Positions 33,997 to 42,636 are shown, numbered from the stretch's first letter. The stretch: 49,778 nt of DNA from Thermogemmatispora tikiterensis (GCF_003268475.1 NZ_MCIF01000002.1:1124075-1173852); one strand, 5' to 3'. The notes: generated by a model from the letters alone, not told the origin. Made by a program: numbers and translations.

Positions 33997-34287
33997 GTGC
34001 CCTGGTGTAAATTTTTTGTGCCCAAGATCGCCACCCCCGGGATCAGACCCGATGATCCTGAGCTGAACGAGCATATCGAGTACGCAAAGTGCATCAAGGG
34101 GCATGTCCTCAGAGATGCCAGCGACTGGATTCTTTGCGAAAACCTGCCGGCCCCCGATGCCCGCTGTTGGCAGGAGGGCGGTGAAACCCTCCTCTCGCTT
34201 GCAGGCCGTCGTGGGACAGGCTCAAGTTCTCCCACCGGCCCCGATGGGCGGGGAAGGTCTGATGACGCTGTCGTGCGACGCAGCTAA
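33997..34287 (+). CDS. Small hypothetical protein with four cysteines
   Basis: This 96-aa frame starts at GTG 33997 with AGGAAGG 9 nt upstream and a TATAAT box further back. The N-terminal 60 residues look protein-like, with Cys residues at about 4, 32, 47 and 57 (for example EHIEYAKCIKGHVLRDASDW). The C-terminal part is Gly/Arg/Ser-rich. I recognise no family. The four Cys could bind a metal. mutY begins 60 bp downstream on the same strand. Confidence 0.5.
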   Translation: MPWCKFFVPKIATPGIRPDDPELNEHIEYAKCIKGHVLRDASDWILCENLPAPDARCWQEGGETLLSLAGRRGTGSSSPTGPDGRGRSDDAVVRRS

Positions 34288-34347
34288 TAAGGCAGCGTCT
34301 ACCAGTACCAGAGGCTGATCCGCCAGGGAGGAAGCAGGTAGGGAACT

Positions 34348-35334
34348 ATGCGTCGAAGCTCACCGTCATCCTCGGCCATCGCGCAACCCGCGCCCGAGCA
34401 GCTCGCGCGGGTTCATCATCTTCTGCTAGAGTGGTACGCCCACGAGCAGCGTCCGCTGCCCTGGCGTGCGACCAGCGACCCGTACGCCATTCTGGTCTCC
34501 GAAATCATGCTCCAGCAGACCCAGGTAGAGCGCGTCATTCCAAAATATCATGAGTTTCTGAGCCGCTTCCCCACTGTAGCGGACCTGGCCGCGGCGCCAA
34601 CGGCAGCGGTCATCTCAACCTGGGTGCCCCTGGGCTATAACCAGCGGGCCGTGCGTCTGCAGGCCATTGCCCGCCAGGTTGTCAGCGACTACCAGGGGCG
34701 CATTCCTGACAGCGTAGAGGAGCTGCTCAAGCTCAAAGGAATCGGACGCTACACTGCCGGGGCCATTGCCTGCTTCGCCTATCACCGGCAAGTCGCCACA
34801 GTCGATACCAACATTCGCCGCGTGCTCCATCGGCTCTTCATCGGCCTGGAACATCCAGAGCCACGCCTGAGCGATGCCGAGACACTGACCCTGGCTGAGC
34901 AGGTCTTGCCTCCTGGCCGGGCCTATGAGTGGAATCAAGCCCTCATGGACCTGGGAGCCATGATTTGTACAAGTGCCAGTCCGCAGTGCGAGCGCTGTCC
35001 CGTCGGCGCAGCTTGCGCAGCCTACCGTGAACTGAGCGCCCAGAGTCTCTTTCCTTCGGGAACGGTCCTGCGCACCCTGCGCAAAGTGGCCGAGAAGAAG
35101 AGCGGCTATCAGGCCCAGCCTTTCACGCAAAGCGATCGCTATTTCCGGGGCCGTATCGTCGCTCTGCTGCGGACCCTGCCACCAGAGCAGCGCCTTTCCC
35201 TGGCCGAGCTAGGGCCGCGCATCAAGTCGTCCTACACCGAGGCCGATCTCCCCTGGCTCCAACGGCTTGTCAGTCGCCTGGCCCGCGATGGCCTGGTCGA
35301 TTACCAGGAGGAAGAGGGGGTACGGCTGCCATAG
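34348..35334 (+). CDS. mutY: A/G-specific adenine glycosylase (MutY-type)
   Basis: This 328-aa DNA repair enzyme removes adenine mispaired with guanine or 8-oxoguanine. The catalytic Glu52 is in VSEIMLQQTQVERV, the helix-hairpin-helix is LKGIGRYTAGAI, and the catalytic Asp153 is in TVDTNIRR. The iron-sulfur cluster ligands are Cys207, 214, 217, 223 (C-x6-C-x2-C-x5-C). The C-terminal Nudix-like domain of standard MutY, which recognises 8-oxoguanine, is replaced by about 95 residues resembling a winged helix. ATG 34348 is preceded by AGGTAGGGA. Confidence 0.87.
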   Translation: MRRSSPSSSAIAQPAPEQLARVHHLLLEWYAHEQRPLPWRATSDPYAILVSEIMLQQTQVERVIPKYHEFLSRFPTVADLAAAPTAAVISTWVPLGYNQRAVRLQAIARQVVSDYQGRIPDSVEELLKLKGIGRYTAGAIACFAYHRQVATVDTNIRRVLHRLFIGLEHPEPRLSDAETLTLAEQVLPPGRAYEWNQALMDLGAMICTSASPQCERCPVGAACAAYRELSAQSLFPSGTVLRTLRKVAEKKSGYQAQPFTQSDRYFRGRIVALLRTLPPEQRLSLAELGPRIKSSYTEADLPWLQRLVSRLARDGLVDYQEEEGVRLP

Positions 35335-35438
35335 TTTCGCCCCTGCTCGCCCGGCGCTCGTGAGGGCTGCTCCAGGCATTAGTCTCGCTGCGTCATCAGC
35401 CCCAGTTAGCCCTCCCGCTGAGGCAATAACTGTCTCCA

Positions 35439-35469
35439 TTGCATTGCAACATAGTGTATGATATGTTGC
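35439..35469 (+). promoter_or_regulatory. Promoter-like region with dyad before the PIG-L gene
   Basis: A -10-like TATGAT (35457-35462) lies between GCAACAT (35446-35452) and ATGTTGC (35463-35469), exact reverse complements. The -35 side is weak. A dimer bound to the dyad would cover the -10 box. Confidence 0.45.
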
Positions 35470-35553
35470 GTGGAGACCGCGGCCCCATCAGCATCCCGCG
35501 GGGCCACCTGCATCCAGTGGTCTTGATCGAACTACTCACGGGAGGGCTTACCC

Positions 35554-36366
35554 TTGCAGCTACAAAGTATTGCCGATATCGCCAGAAAGCATCGACATAT
35601 ATTTCTCTCTCCTCATTTCGACGACGTCGTCTTCTCCTGCGGTGGAACGATCGCGCTGCAGGCCAGTTGCGGCCTGCATCCTCTGGTCATTACTGTCTTC
35701 GCCGGCCTGCCACCAGCCAACCAGCCCCTTAGCGCGCTGGCAACCGCCGTCCATCAGAGCATGGGCTTTGGCCACGATGCGCGCGAGGCAGTAGAGACCC
35801 GACGGCGCGAGGACGCCCGCGCGCTGGATTACCTCGGAGCAGACTATCTCTGGCTGGACTATCCAGACGCTATCTATCGCGGGAATCCCCCTCACTATAC
35901 ACGCGAGGAGGAGCTGTTTAGCAGCATTCACCCCGCCGACCTGAGCATTGATCAGCAGCTCGGCCAGCTGCTGGTGAGCCTGAGCGAGCAACTCCCCGAT
36001 ACCGTCTGGTACGCCCCCCTTGGCGTGGGTCACCACGTCGATCATCAGCTGGTCTGCTCGGCAGCCGATCGCCTTGTGCAGCGCCACGCCAACGTCAAGT
36101 TCTATGAAGATTTCCCGTACGTCACCCGCCTTGGCGAGCTGGAGAGGCGCCTGCACGAGTTCGGCGATACGCTGGAGCCAGCCTACGTCGAGATGTCTGA
36201 GCTGCTTCCCCTACGCCAGGAAGCCTCCCAGATGTATGCCTCGCAGATCGCCGCGATCTTCGGCGATAAAGAATCTATGTACAAATTGATGGACGAGTAC
36301 ACCCACAACATTCGCCCGGTGGAGACCGTCCATCTCGAACGCTACTGGACCCCTCGCTACCGCTAG
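35554..36366 (+). CDS. PIG-L-family deacetylase
   Basis: This 270-aa protein has the LmbE/PIG-L fold. The zinc motif appears as SPHFDDVVFSCGG (His21, Asp23-Asp24, with Phe in place of the usual Pro), and the second part as GVGHHVDHQLV. Members remove N-acetyl groups from sugar derivatives such as GlcNAc-inositol or bacillithiol precursors. The substrate here is unknown. The start is TTG 35554 with GGAGG 8 nt upstream. A hairpin follows at 36392-36415. Confidence 0.85.
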   Translation: MQLQSIADIARKHRHIFLSPHFDDVVFSCGGTIALQASCGLHPLVITVFAGLPPANQPLSALATAVHQSMGFGHDAREAVETRRREDARALDYLGADYLWLDYPDAIYRGNPPHYTREEELFSSIHPADLSIDQQLGQLLVSLSEQLPDTVWYAPLGVGHHVDHQLVCSAADRLVQRHANVKFYEDFPYVTRLGELERRLHEFGDTLEPAYVEMSELLPLRQEASQMYASQIAAIFGDKESMYKLMDEYTHNIRPVETVHLERYWTPRYR

Positions 36367-36391
36367 ACCAGCAGAAGGGTACTTTCCTGCA

Positions 36392-36415
36392 GGCAGGTGG
36401 TGCGCACCACCTGCC
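36392..36415. terminator. 24-bp perfect palindrome behind the PIG-L gene
   Basis: GGCAGGTGGTGC is followed directly by its exact reverse complement. In RNA this forms a GC-rich hairpin, followed by GGGGGCTTTCC. The T run is short, so it is a likely but imperfect terminator. Confidence 0.5.
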
Positions 36416-36475
36416 GGGGGCTTTCCATATGGTATGATGGTCATAAAATGATCCATACTTGTTCCGAAAAATAGA

Positions 36476-36481
36476 TATAAT
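36476..36481 (+). promoter_or_regulatory. Possible -10 box of the kinase gene
   Basis: A perfect TATAAT in an AT-rich stretch (36425-36485), about 130 bp before the kinase ATG. The -35 box is not clear. Confidence 0.45.
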
Positions 36482-36613
36482 AAGGCCCGGTCATCAACAG
36501 ATGCGTTATAGGCCAGAGGGGCTTTCTAGCCAGAAAAGAGAAAGAAATAGAACGGCCAGCTTGGAGGTAGCCATCATTTTACCGGAGCGAGGCAACGGAT
36601 CAGGAGTCATAGG

Positions 36614-38599
36614 ATGAAGGGGATCGAAGGACTCACGCTTGGGCGCTATGAACTACGCCGCCGCATCGCCCAAGGAGGCATGGCCGAAGTCTATGTGGCC
36701 TACGACCGCCGCGTCAAACGGCAGGTCGCCATCAAGGTACTCTACGGACGAGATGAGTCATTTATTCGCCGTTTTGAGCGGGAGGCGCTGGCGGTTGGCG
36801 CACTCTCCCACGATCACATTTTGCCACTCTATGACTTTGGGGAGCAGAGCCCCTGGTATTATCTTGTGATGCCCTATGTCGAGGGAGGAACGCTGCGCGA
36901 CTATTTACACCGGCGCAAGCGGCTGACCCTGGAAGAGGCAGCCAGCTTCCTCGATCAGATCGCTTCAGCGCTGCAGTATGCCCATGATCACGGCGTTCTT
37001 CATCGCGACGTCAAGCCATCAAATATTCTGCTGCGACCCGACGGCTATGCCTATCTTGCCGACTTTGGCCTGGCCAAGGCTATCATGGGAGCCGAATCGC
37101 TGACCAGCGACGGCACCATCGTCGGCACACCGGAATATATGGCCCCAGAGCAGTCGAACGGTATCAGCGACTATCGCAGCGATATCTACTCACTGGGTGT
37201 CGTGCTCTTCCAGATGCTTACCGGGCGTGTACCCTTTACCGCTGAGTCGCCAGTCGCCATTTTCTTGCGCCATATCCAGACGCCACCGCCCTCGCCACGC
37301 GAATTCAATAGCGAGATTCCCCCCGCCGTTGAAGAAGTGATCTTCAAAGCCCTCGCCAAAGATCCGAACGAGCGCTACCAGGAGGCCCAGGAACTGGCCA
37401 CCGCTTACTGGCGCGCCTTGCAGCAGGAGCGCGGTCGCAGCCCCCGATCCCGGCCCGGATCAGTGACGCTGAAGGATCAGAGCACCGCCACGCCCACACC
37501 GGGCAACGATGACTCGACGTTGATCGCCGAGGAAAGTCAGGCCGAGGCCACGCCCAGCCCTTCTCGCCTGGCCGAGCAAGAGACCTTTATTGTCCCCGAT
37601 GAAGAGCGGGAAATGGTGCGCCCTCCGGCCACACCCCAGCTTTTCCCTCTCACCGACCTGCCAGAGCAACCTGATCTCGATAGCCAGAGTAAGGAAAGCG
37701 ACAGCGAGAACGCTTTAGCCGCTTCCCCTCCCCAGGAAGTAGTGGCCAGCGAGAGCACGCTGCTAGAGGCAAGCGCTACCATCAGGCGCTTGCCGAGCCG
37801 TCGTTTTCGCCTGCTCTCACTTATCGCTGCCTGTGTACTCCTAGCTCTGCTTTTTGTGCCGCTCGTTAGCCTCTGGCGGAGCGCACCTTCCGCCGGCAAA
37901 GGGGCCGGCTCCGGCAGCCCCGGGCTGAGTCCTCAACAACTGCAGGCCACTCAGACCGCCATTGCTCAGAATAACTTGATGGCCACCCAGCTCGCGCGCT
38001 CGCGGGCCCAGGCCACCGCTGGGATCTCCTCCTCGGTCGGTGCTGGGAACCTGCTCTATCAGTACGACTTGCGCAATCCCGGCGGCGGCTGGGCCAGCTC
38101 CGGCAGCCAGTGCTTCTTCTCGGCCCAAGGCTACCATGTGCAGACTCTGGGACCGCATGAGGCCGCCTGGTGCTTTTCAAGCCAGGAACATATGACCGAC
38201 GCCGTGATCAAGGTTCAGGCACGCCTGCTGCGCGGCGACTTCTGCGGCCTGGTCTTTCGTCTCGATCCGACGACGCCCAGTTTCTATGTCTTTGAAATCA
38301 ATAGCCAGGGACAGTATCGCTTCGTGCGCGCCGCGGGAACAAATCCCCAGGCCTGGCTGACGCTGATCGATTGGACCCACTCCAACGCCATTCAGACTGG
38401 CTATAACGTCCCTAACATGCTCATGGTCCTGGCACATGGCTCCTCCTTCAGGTTCTACATCAATAATCAGCTCGTCATTAATAGCTACTCAGACTCGGCC
38501 TACAGCGAGGGTCTGATCGGGCTACTAGTGGGAGGCGACAGCAATAACGGCAGCGAGGCCGTCTTTAGCGACATCTGGGTCTTCGAATATCAGGGATAG
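36614..38599 (+). CDS. Transmembrane Ser/Thr protein kinase
   Basis: This 661-aa protein has an intact Hanks-type kinase domain (about 11-275): glycine loop AQGGMAEVY, Lys41 in VAIKVLY, catalytic Asp132 in HRDVKPSN, DFG at 150-152 and GTPEYMAPEQ. A Ser/Pro/Glu-rich linker follows, then one transmembrane helix at about 397-420 (LLSLIAACVLLALLFVPLVS). The outer part has a Gln/Ala/Thr-rich helix and a C-terminal beta-rich domain (about 480-661) resembling concanavalin-like or DUF1080-type jelly rolls, with two Cys that may pair. The kinase side is cytoplasmic. ATG 36614 follows AGGAG. The signal it senses is unknown. Confidence 0.9.
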   Translation: MKGIEGLTLGRYELRRRIAQGGMAEVYVAYDRRVKRQVAIKVLYGRDESFIRRFEREALAVGALSHDHILPLYDFGEQSPWYYLVMPYVEGGTLRDYLHRRKRLTLEEAASFLDQIASALQYAHDHGVLHRDVKPSNILLRPDGYAYLADFGLAKAIMGAESLTSDGTIVGTPEYMAPEQSNGISDYRSDIYSLGVVLFQMLTGRVPFTAESPVAIFLRHIQTPPPSPREFNSEIPPAVEEVIFKALAKDPNERYQEAQELATAYWRALQQERGRSPRSRPGSVTLKDQSTATPTPGNDDSTLIAEESQAEATPSPSRLAEQETFIVPDEEREMVRPPATPQLFPLTDLPEQPDLDSQSKESDSENALAASPPQEVVASESTLLEASATIRRLPSRRFRLLSLIAACVLLALLFVPLVSLWRSAPSAGKGAGSGSPGLSPQQLQATQTAIAQNNLMATQLARSRAQATAGISSSVGAGNLLYQYDLRNPGGGWASSGSQCFFSAQGYHVQTLGPHEAAWCFSSQEHMTDAVIKVQARLLRGDFCGLVFRLDPTTPSFYVFEINSQGQYRFVRAAGTNPQAWLTLIDWTHSNAIQTGYNVPNMLMVLAHGSSFRFYINNQLVINSYSDSAYSEGLIGLLVGGDSNNGSEAVFSDIWVFEYQG

Positions 38600-38698
38600 T
38601 CTCGTTCACCTCCAGCATGCCTCGCACCTGCTCCGCAGCGCGCCCTCCCTCGCCCGGTTCAGGCCAGCGCCCACTCCTCTCAAACGTTGCCAGCTTGC

Positions 38699-38726
38699 CC
38701 GGGTGGAAGGAAAACCTTCCGCCCGG
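38699..38726. terminator. Hairpin between the kinase and folK-folE2 genes
   Basis: CCGGGTGGAAGG and CCTTCCGCCCGG pair over 12 bp with one G-T pair, around an AAAA loop. A TACAAT box (38730-38735) follows at once. The hairpin may end the kinase transcript or act as a control element of the next gene. Confidence 0.45.
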
Positions 38727-38794
38727 TGTTACAATACGATGAGGATGCTATCCGTTCAACAATGGAAGGGGCTTCCAGGAGGATCACTTTTTTT

Positions 38795-40306
38795 ATGAGC
38801 TTGGACCTGACTGCCTCAGCCGGGTATTCGTCGAATGGCAAGTCTCCAATTAAAACACATACTGTCTACCTGGCGCTCGGCTCAAATGTAGGAGACCGAC
38901 GCGCGAATCTGGCTGCGGCGCTCCAACGACTGAGGGAGGTTGTGGAGATCAGCAGGGTCTCCTCGGTTTACGAGACAGAGCCGGTGGGGTACGCTGAACA
39001 GCCCCGCTTTTTTAATATGGTCTGTGCCGGACGCACCGCCCTCTCCGCTGAGCAGCTGCTGGCCTATGCTAAAACCATAGAGACCGCCCTGGGACGCCGT
39101 CCAACCGTGCGCAATGGACCGCGACCAATAGATATCGATATCCTTCTCTACGATGATCTACAGATGCATGAGGAGCATCTGACTATTCCTCATCCGAGGA
39201 TGACAGAGCGCGCCTTTGTCTTGGTGCCGCTGGCAGAGATCGCCCCAGAGTTGATTGACCCGAGCAGCGGACGCAGCATCAGCGAATTACGGGATGCCTT
39301 ACCCCAGGATGGCGTCAAAAAGCTGGCGGACAATCTGCGTGTTCCACTGGAGCATGATATTCAGAATAGCAGGCCAGCAGTGCATGTGCGCCTGGGACGA
39401 GTTGGTGTAGCAGGCCTGCAGAAAGCCATTCTGCTCGGCAGCGACGAGCGAGCCCAATGGTTCCAGGTTGTCTTCGACCTCTATGCCGACCTGGACCCCG
39501 TCAGGGCGGGCGTTCATATGTCGCGCTTTAGTGAGGCCCTGGAGGAGGTCCTGGATGAGATCAGTCTGATGGTCTGGCCGCGGGTCGAGGTGCTGGCCGA
39601 GCAGCTGGCGCGCCGCATTATCGAGCGCCAACAAGTGCTACGGGCTGAGGTTCATCTGCGTACGATCTACCCACTGCAGAAATGGACTCCCATTTCGGGA
39701 CGCCCTACCCAGGAGGTCTATGGCCTGCTGGCTCAGGCCGTGGCCACGCGCAAAGGGGCTCGCCGCCTGGTAGGGGTCGAGGTTGAGGGCATGGTCGCTT
39801 GCCCTTGCGCTCAGGATATGGTGCACTCCCTCGCTCGCGTTCGCCTGCGCGAGGAGGGTTTGCCGGACGAGGCCATCGAGAAAATGCTCGAGGTCACACC
39901 GCTCGCCACCCATAATCAACGCGGACGAGCGCTGCTCATGGTCGGAACTCAAGAGCTGATCGATGCCCACGAGCTAATCAGTATCGCCGAGAATGCCATG
40001 AGTTCGGAGAACTATGCGCTGCTGAAACGCCCCGATGAGCTATACGTGGTTAACAAAGCCCACACTCATCCGCGCTTTGTCGAGGATGTCGTGCGCGAGA
40101 TGCTACGCGCTGTTATCGAGCGCTATGAGCATCTGCCTCCCGATACCTTTGTCTGGGCCAGTCAGCGCAACGAGGAGACGATTCACAAATATGATGTGGT
40201 GGCCGAGGGATGGGGCACACTGGCAGAACTGCGAGCGGAGATTCGGGAGCAAGCGAGCCTCGAACACCATACCACCCGCGAGGAGTGGCTCAAGAGCATC
40301 GAGTAG
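38795..40306 (+). CDS. Fusion of FolK (HPPK) and GTP cyclohydrolase FolE2
   Basis: This 503-aa protein joins two pterin enzymes. Residues about 22-165 are 6-hydroxymethyl-dihydropterin pyrophosphokinase: LALGSNVGDR at about 26-35 and RPIDIDILLYD at 110-120. Residues about 190-495 are a type IB GTP cyclohydrolase (FolE2/MptA, COG1469): GVHMSRFSEAL at about 239-249 and the metal-site ACPCAQD at 335-341. FolE2 opens the folate pathway from GTP; FolK acts three steps later. ATG 38795 is preceded by AGGAGG at 12 nt; the frame is open back to 38687. Neither half looks damaged. No folB or folP is in the window. Confidence 0.88.
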   Translation: MSLDLTASAGYSSNGKSPIKTHTVYLALGSNVGDRRANLAAALQRLREVVEISRVSSVYETEPVGYAEQPRFFNMVCAGRTALSAEQLLAYAKTIETALGRRPTVRNGPRPIDIDILLYDDLQMHEEHLTIPHPRMTERAFVLVPLAEIAPELIDPSSGRSISELRDALPQDGVKKLADNLRVPLEHDIQNSRPAVHVRLGRVGVAGLQKAILLGSDERAQWFQVVFDLYADLDPVRAGVHMSRFSEALEEVLDEISLMVWPRVEVLAEQLARRIIERQQVLRAEVHLRTIYPLQKWTPISGRPTQEVYGLLAQAVATRKGARRLVGVEVEGMVACPCAQDMVHSLARVRLREEGLPDEAIEKMLEVTPLATHNQRGRALLMVGTQELIDAHELISIAENAMSSENYALLKRPDELYVVNKAHTHPRFVEDVVREMLRAVIERYEHLPPDTFVWASQRNEETIHKYDVVAEGWGTLAELRAEIREQASLEHHTTREEWLKSIE

Positions 40307-40402
40307 GTAGCCCCATCTGCTGGCGGCCTGTCTGCCAGTGGCTGGCAGCGGTCCATCTGCTGAGTTGCTGGCGGCCCCCAGTGCTAGATCACCAGTCGCT
40401 GG

Positions 40403-40426
40403 CCAGCCCGGAAGCAACCGGGCTGG
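40403..40426 (+). terminator. Terminator-like hairpin behind folK-folE2
   Basis: CCAGCCCGG and CCGGGCTGG pair perfectly over 9 bp around a 6-nt loop. CTCCTCTTCGCTC follows, pyrimidine-rich but without a clean T run. Confidence 0.5.
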
Positions 40427-40498
40427 CTCCTCTTCGCTCGCCATCCATGCCTTCTCTCCCTTAATTGGTTGAGTTTTCTCCTTCCCAGGACAAGACCC

Positions 40499-40527
40499 TT
40501 AACAACTCCTCTCCAACGTGTTATAAT
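40499..40527 (+). promoter_or_regulatory. Promoter of rsfS
   Basis: TTAACA (40499-40504) and a perfect TATAAT (40522-40527) are exactly 17 bp apart. Confidence 0.78.
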
Positions 40528-40624
40528 GCCGTTACAATAGAGCGCACAATGAATTCAGAATCAGTCTGAGAGAGTCTGTCTCTCCCTTGGCTGCAGACAA
40601 GACGGAGGTCCTGTAAGAGTCGCT

Positions 40625-40984
40625 GTGGAACAAGTGCTTCTCAACCCAGGTAAACTAGCACGGACAGCGGTCGACGTGGCATCTGATAAAAAGGCGTCAG
40701 ATGTCGTCCTGCTCGACCTTCAGGGCCTGAGCAGTATCGCCGACTACTTTGTCATTTGTAGCGGAAGCAATGAGCGCCAGATTCAGGCTATCGCCGACGC
40801 CCTGGAAGAGGAGCTGGAGAAACAGGGCGCTAGCCTGCTCCATCAAGAGGGCGATGCCACCAGCGGTTGGGTCCTCTTGGATTTCGGCGCCGTGATCGTC
40901 CATATCTTCGGGCCAAGAGAGCGGGAGTACTACCGGCTCGAACGCCTGTGGAGCGAGGCGAAAACGGTAGTTTACCTGCAATAA
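40625..40984 (+). CDS. rsfS: Ribosomal silencing factor RsfS (YbeB/Iojap family)
   Basis: This 119-aa protein binds ribosomal protein uL14 and keeps the subunits apart when nutrients are short. Family blocks are clear: KKASDVVLLDLQGLSSIADY, FVICSGSNERQIQAIADALE, and GWVLLDFGAVIVHIFGPRER with the YYRLERLW end. The length is normal. The start is taken as GTG 40625; the GGAGG at 40604-40608 is 16 nt away, with a weaker AAGAG in between. The usual neighbours nadD and obg are absent. A small membrane protein gene follows after 27 bp. Confidence 0.93.
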   Translation: MEQVLLNPGKLARTAVDVASDKKASDVVLLDLQGLSSIADYFVICSGSNERQIQAIADALEEELEKQGASLLHQEGDATSGWVLLDFGAVIVHIFGPREREYYRLERLWSEAKTVVYLQ

Positions 40985-41011
40985 CAGACTCTACTCTAGA
41001 AAAGGTGGTCA

Positions 41012-41185
41012 ATGATGACGTTTCTGCGCAACCGCATGTTCCTCGAAGGAGTGGCCTTCGGCGGCATCTGCGGCTTCATCATCGGCTCAGTGATCGCTTT
41101 TACACTCGGTGAAAGCAGCGTTGAAGCCCTGCGTAAGCTGTTGCACCGACGACGCACTATCCCGTTTGAGTACCTGTATCAGTGA
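41012..41185 (+). CDS. 57-aa membrane protein, unknown function
   Basis: Starting at ATG 41012 (or 41015, which gives better spacing to AAGGTGG), this frame encodes 57 residues. A basic start (FLRNRMF) is followed by one glycine-rich transmembrane helix (GVAFGGICGFIIGSVIAF), then a basic helix (ALRKLLHRRR) and an end IPFEYLYQ. The helix start resembles YtxH-like glycine zippers. It lies 27 bp behind rsfS and is probably co-transcribed. It is too short for usual gene calling but has a clear ribosome site and composition. Confidence 0.7.
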   Translation: MMTFLRNRMFLEGVAFGGICGFIIGSVIAFTLGESSVEALRKLLHRRRTIPFEYLYQ

Positions 41186-41414
41186 TTTTAAGAGCGTAGT
41201 GCTGGCACCACTGCGCCACAGCTGTGGAGACCGAGCCTACCAGGCTCCTCCGCTGGCTAGCATTGGAGCGCTAGTTAGCTCATGGCCTCCGCGAAGATCA
41301 GCTTTGGAGGTCGGTCCTGGTTAGTTGCCCGGTTGCCTCATTTGTCTACTGAGACCTAAACACCTATAAGCAAAGCCAAAAAGTATAGCAAAGAAGGATA
41401 GTAGGGAGGCACTT

Positions 41415-42482
41415 GTGCGGTATACGGTGGTCTTACTTGCTTTGGCTTTTTTTCTTTTTTTGTCTGCTTTGAGCGCGAAAGGAGGTGAGGCCGCCGCCGT
41501 ACATAGCTGCGCCTCCCCCTTCCCTTCAGCGATACCCGGCGCTCTTCCCCCTCCACTTCGTTCTCACGCGATCCTATTGAACGAGGTCTTGACCCGGCCC
41601 GCTAGCCCCTGGAACTGCTCTTCAGCTGGCACAACGACCCTGAATCGCGATGCCTGGGTTGAGCTGTATAACCCTCTTGACCAGCCCGTCGATTTGTATG
41701 CGGTCCACGCCGCGCTCGATACTGGCCCCCAAACTCCACTGTTTCTGTTGCCACTCTCCTCAGCCTTGCCCGCCCACGGCTTTCTGGTAGTTTTCCCGGA
41801 TTCGCAGTTCTTCTTTCCCAATGAACCCTTTACCCTTCGACTGCTCTTCAATGGCTCGGTTGTCATCGATGAGGTGAATGTCCCTCTGTTGAACAGTGAG
41901 GAGTCTTTCGCCCGCATCAGCGACGGCGCGCCGGTCTGGCATTCAACAACCGACCCTACGCCCGGCAGCAGTAACGCTCCCTCGCTCCAACCCTCACCAT
42001 CATCAACACCCAAGGCGGCTAGCCCAACGGCCTCTCCAAACGCTGCCCAAAGCAGCGCACAAGGGAGAGAAACGGCTGCCTCTTCGCTTCACAGCACGCC
42101 AGCGCCAGCCATTGCCGGTACGCAGCCAGCCTGGAGCACTTTGCGCTTGCCATCTCCCTCGCCGGTGGAGACAGGGATAGCCACCGGGCAGAGTGATACT
42201 GGCCGCTCCTCGCCTTCTTCCTCAGCTGTTACCATCCCAGCAGAAGAAGCGTCAACCGGCGGACCAGGCTGGCTACACCTGGCTGTACTGGCGGGTCTGG
42301 GACTCGCTCTTGTTGCTAGCTGTCTCTGGTGCTGGCGCCTCTTCCGCTCTCCCCTCGCGCCAGAGGATAAAATCCGCAGCCCCGCCTTTGGTCAACAGAA
42401 GGGGCGATCGTCATCTGCCAGCTCGCCGGATGACCCACCAGCACCCCGCTCAGCCTCCCTTCCAGATCGCCCGCTGAGGTGA
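41415..42482 (+). CDS. Lamin-tail-domain surface protein
   Basis: This 355-aa protein starts with a signal peptide (VVLLALAFFLFLSALSAKG). A lamin-tail domain spans about 52-175: the first strand ILLNEVLTR, WVELYNPLDQPVDL and the TPGSSN end are typical. A long Ser/Pro/Thr/Ala-rich stalk (about 180-290) follows, then one transmembrane helix (LHLAVLAGLGLALVASCLWCW) and a short charged tail. It should be anchored with the domain outside. The start is GTG 41415 with GGGAGG 5 nt upstream. The role of bacterial lamin-tail domains is not settled. Confidence 0.8.
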   Translation: MRYTVVLLALAFFLFLSALSAKGGEAAAVHSCASPFPSAIPGALPPPLRSHAILLNEVLTRPASPWNCSSAGTTTLNRDAWVELYNPLDQPVDLYAVHAALDTGPQTPLFLLPLSSALPAHGFLVVFPDSQFFFPNEPFTLRLLFNGSVVIDEVNVPLLNSEESFARISDGAPVWHSTTDPTPGSSNAPSLQPSPSSTPKAASPTASPNAAQSSAQGRETAASSLHSTPAPAIAGTQPAWSTLRLPSPSPVETGIATGQSDTGRSSPSSSAVTIPAEEASTGGPGWLHLAVLAGLGLALVASCLWCWRLFRSPLAPEDKIRSPAFGQQKGRSSSASSPDDPPAPRSASLPDRPLR

Positions 42483-42636
42483 TATCATTCTCTTGGAAGG
42501 ATGAGCAAGCAGGTGCTCCTCATCCTTTCCTCGGCCTTGTCGCGGGCCAGAGCAAGCAAGAAGCTTGAGCGAAACGGAAGCGAAGCAAGCAAAGGCGCAG
42601 CTGAGCAGCGGCGCCTCTGGAAGAAGGGCCAGGCTT

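Larger units (their letters stand above)
40307..40624. other. Intergenic region with terminator and promoter between folK-folE2 and rsfS
   Basis: Holds two hairpins (CTGCCAG-TGG-CTGGCAG at 40332-40348, and the terminator-like stem at 40403-40426) and the rsfS promoter at 40499-40527. No gene is seen. Confidence 0.6.

Noticed and set aside
34300..34347. Resemblance of GAGGAAGCAG to the core of signal recognition particle RNA
   Set aside because: Only a short match; the rest of the conserved SRP RNA core is missing, and the bases serve as ribosome site region of mutY.
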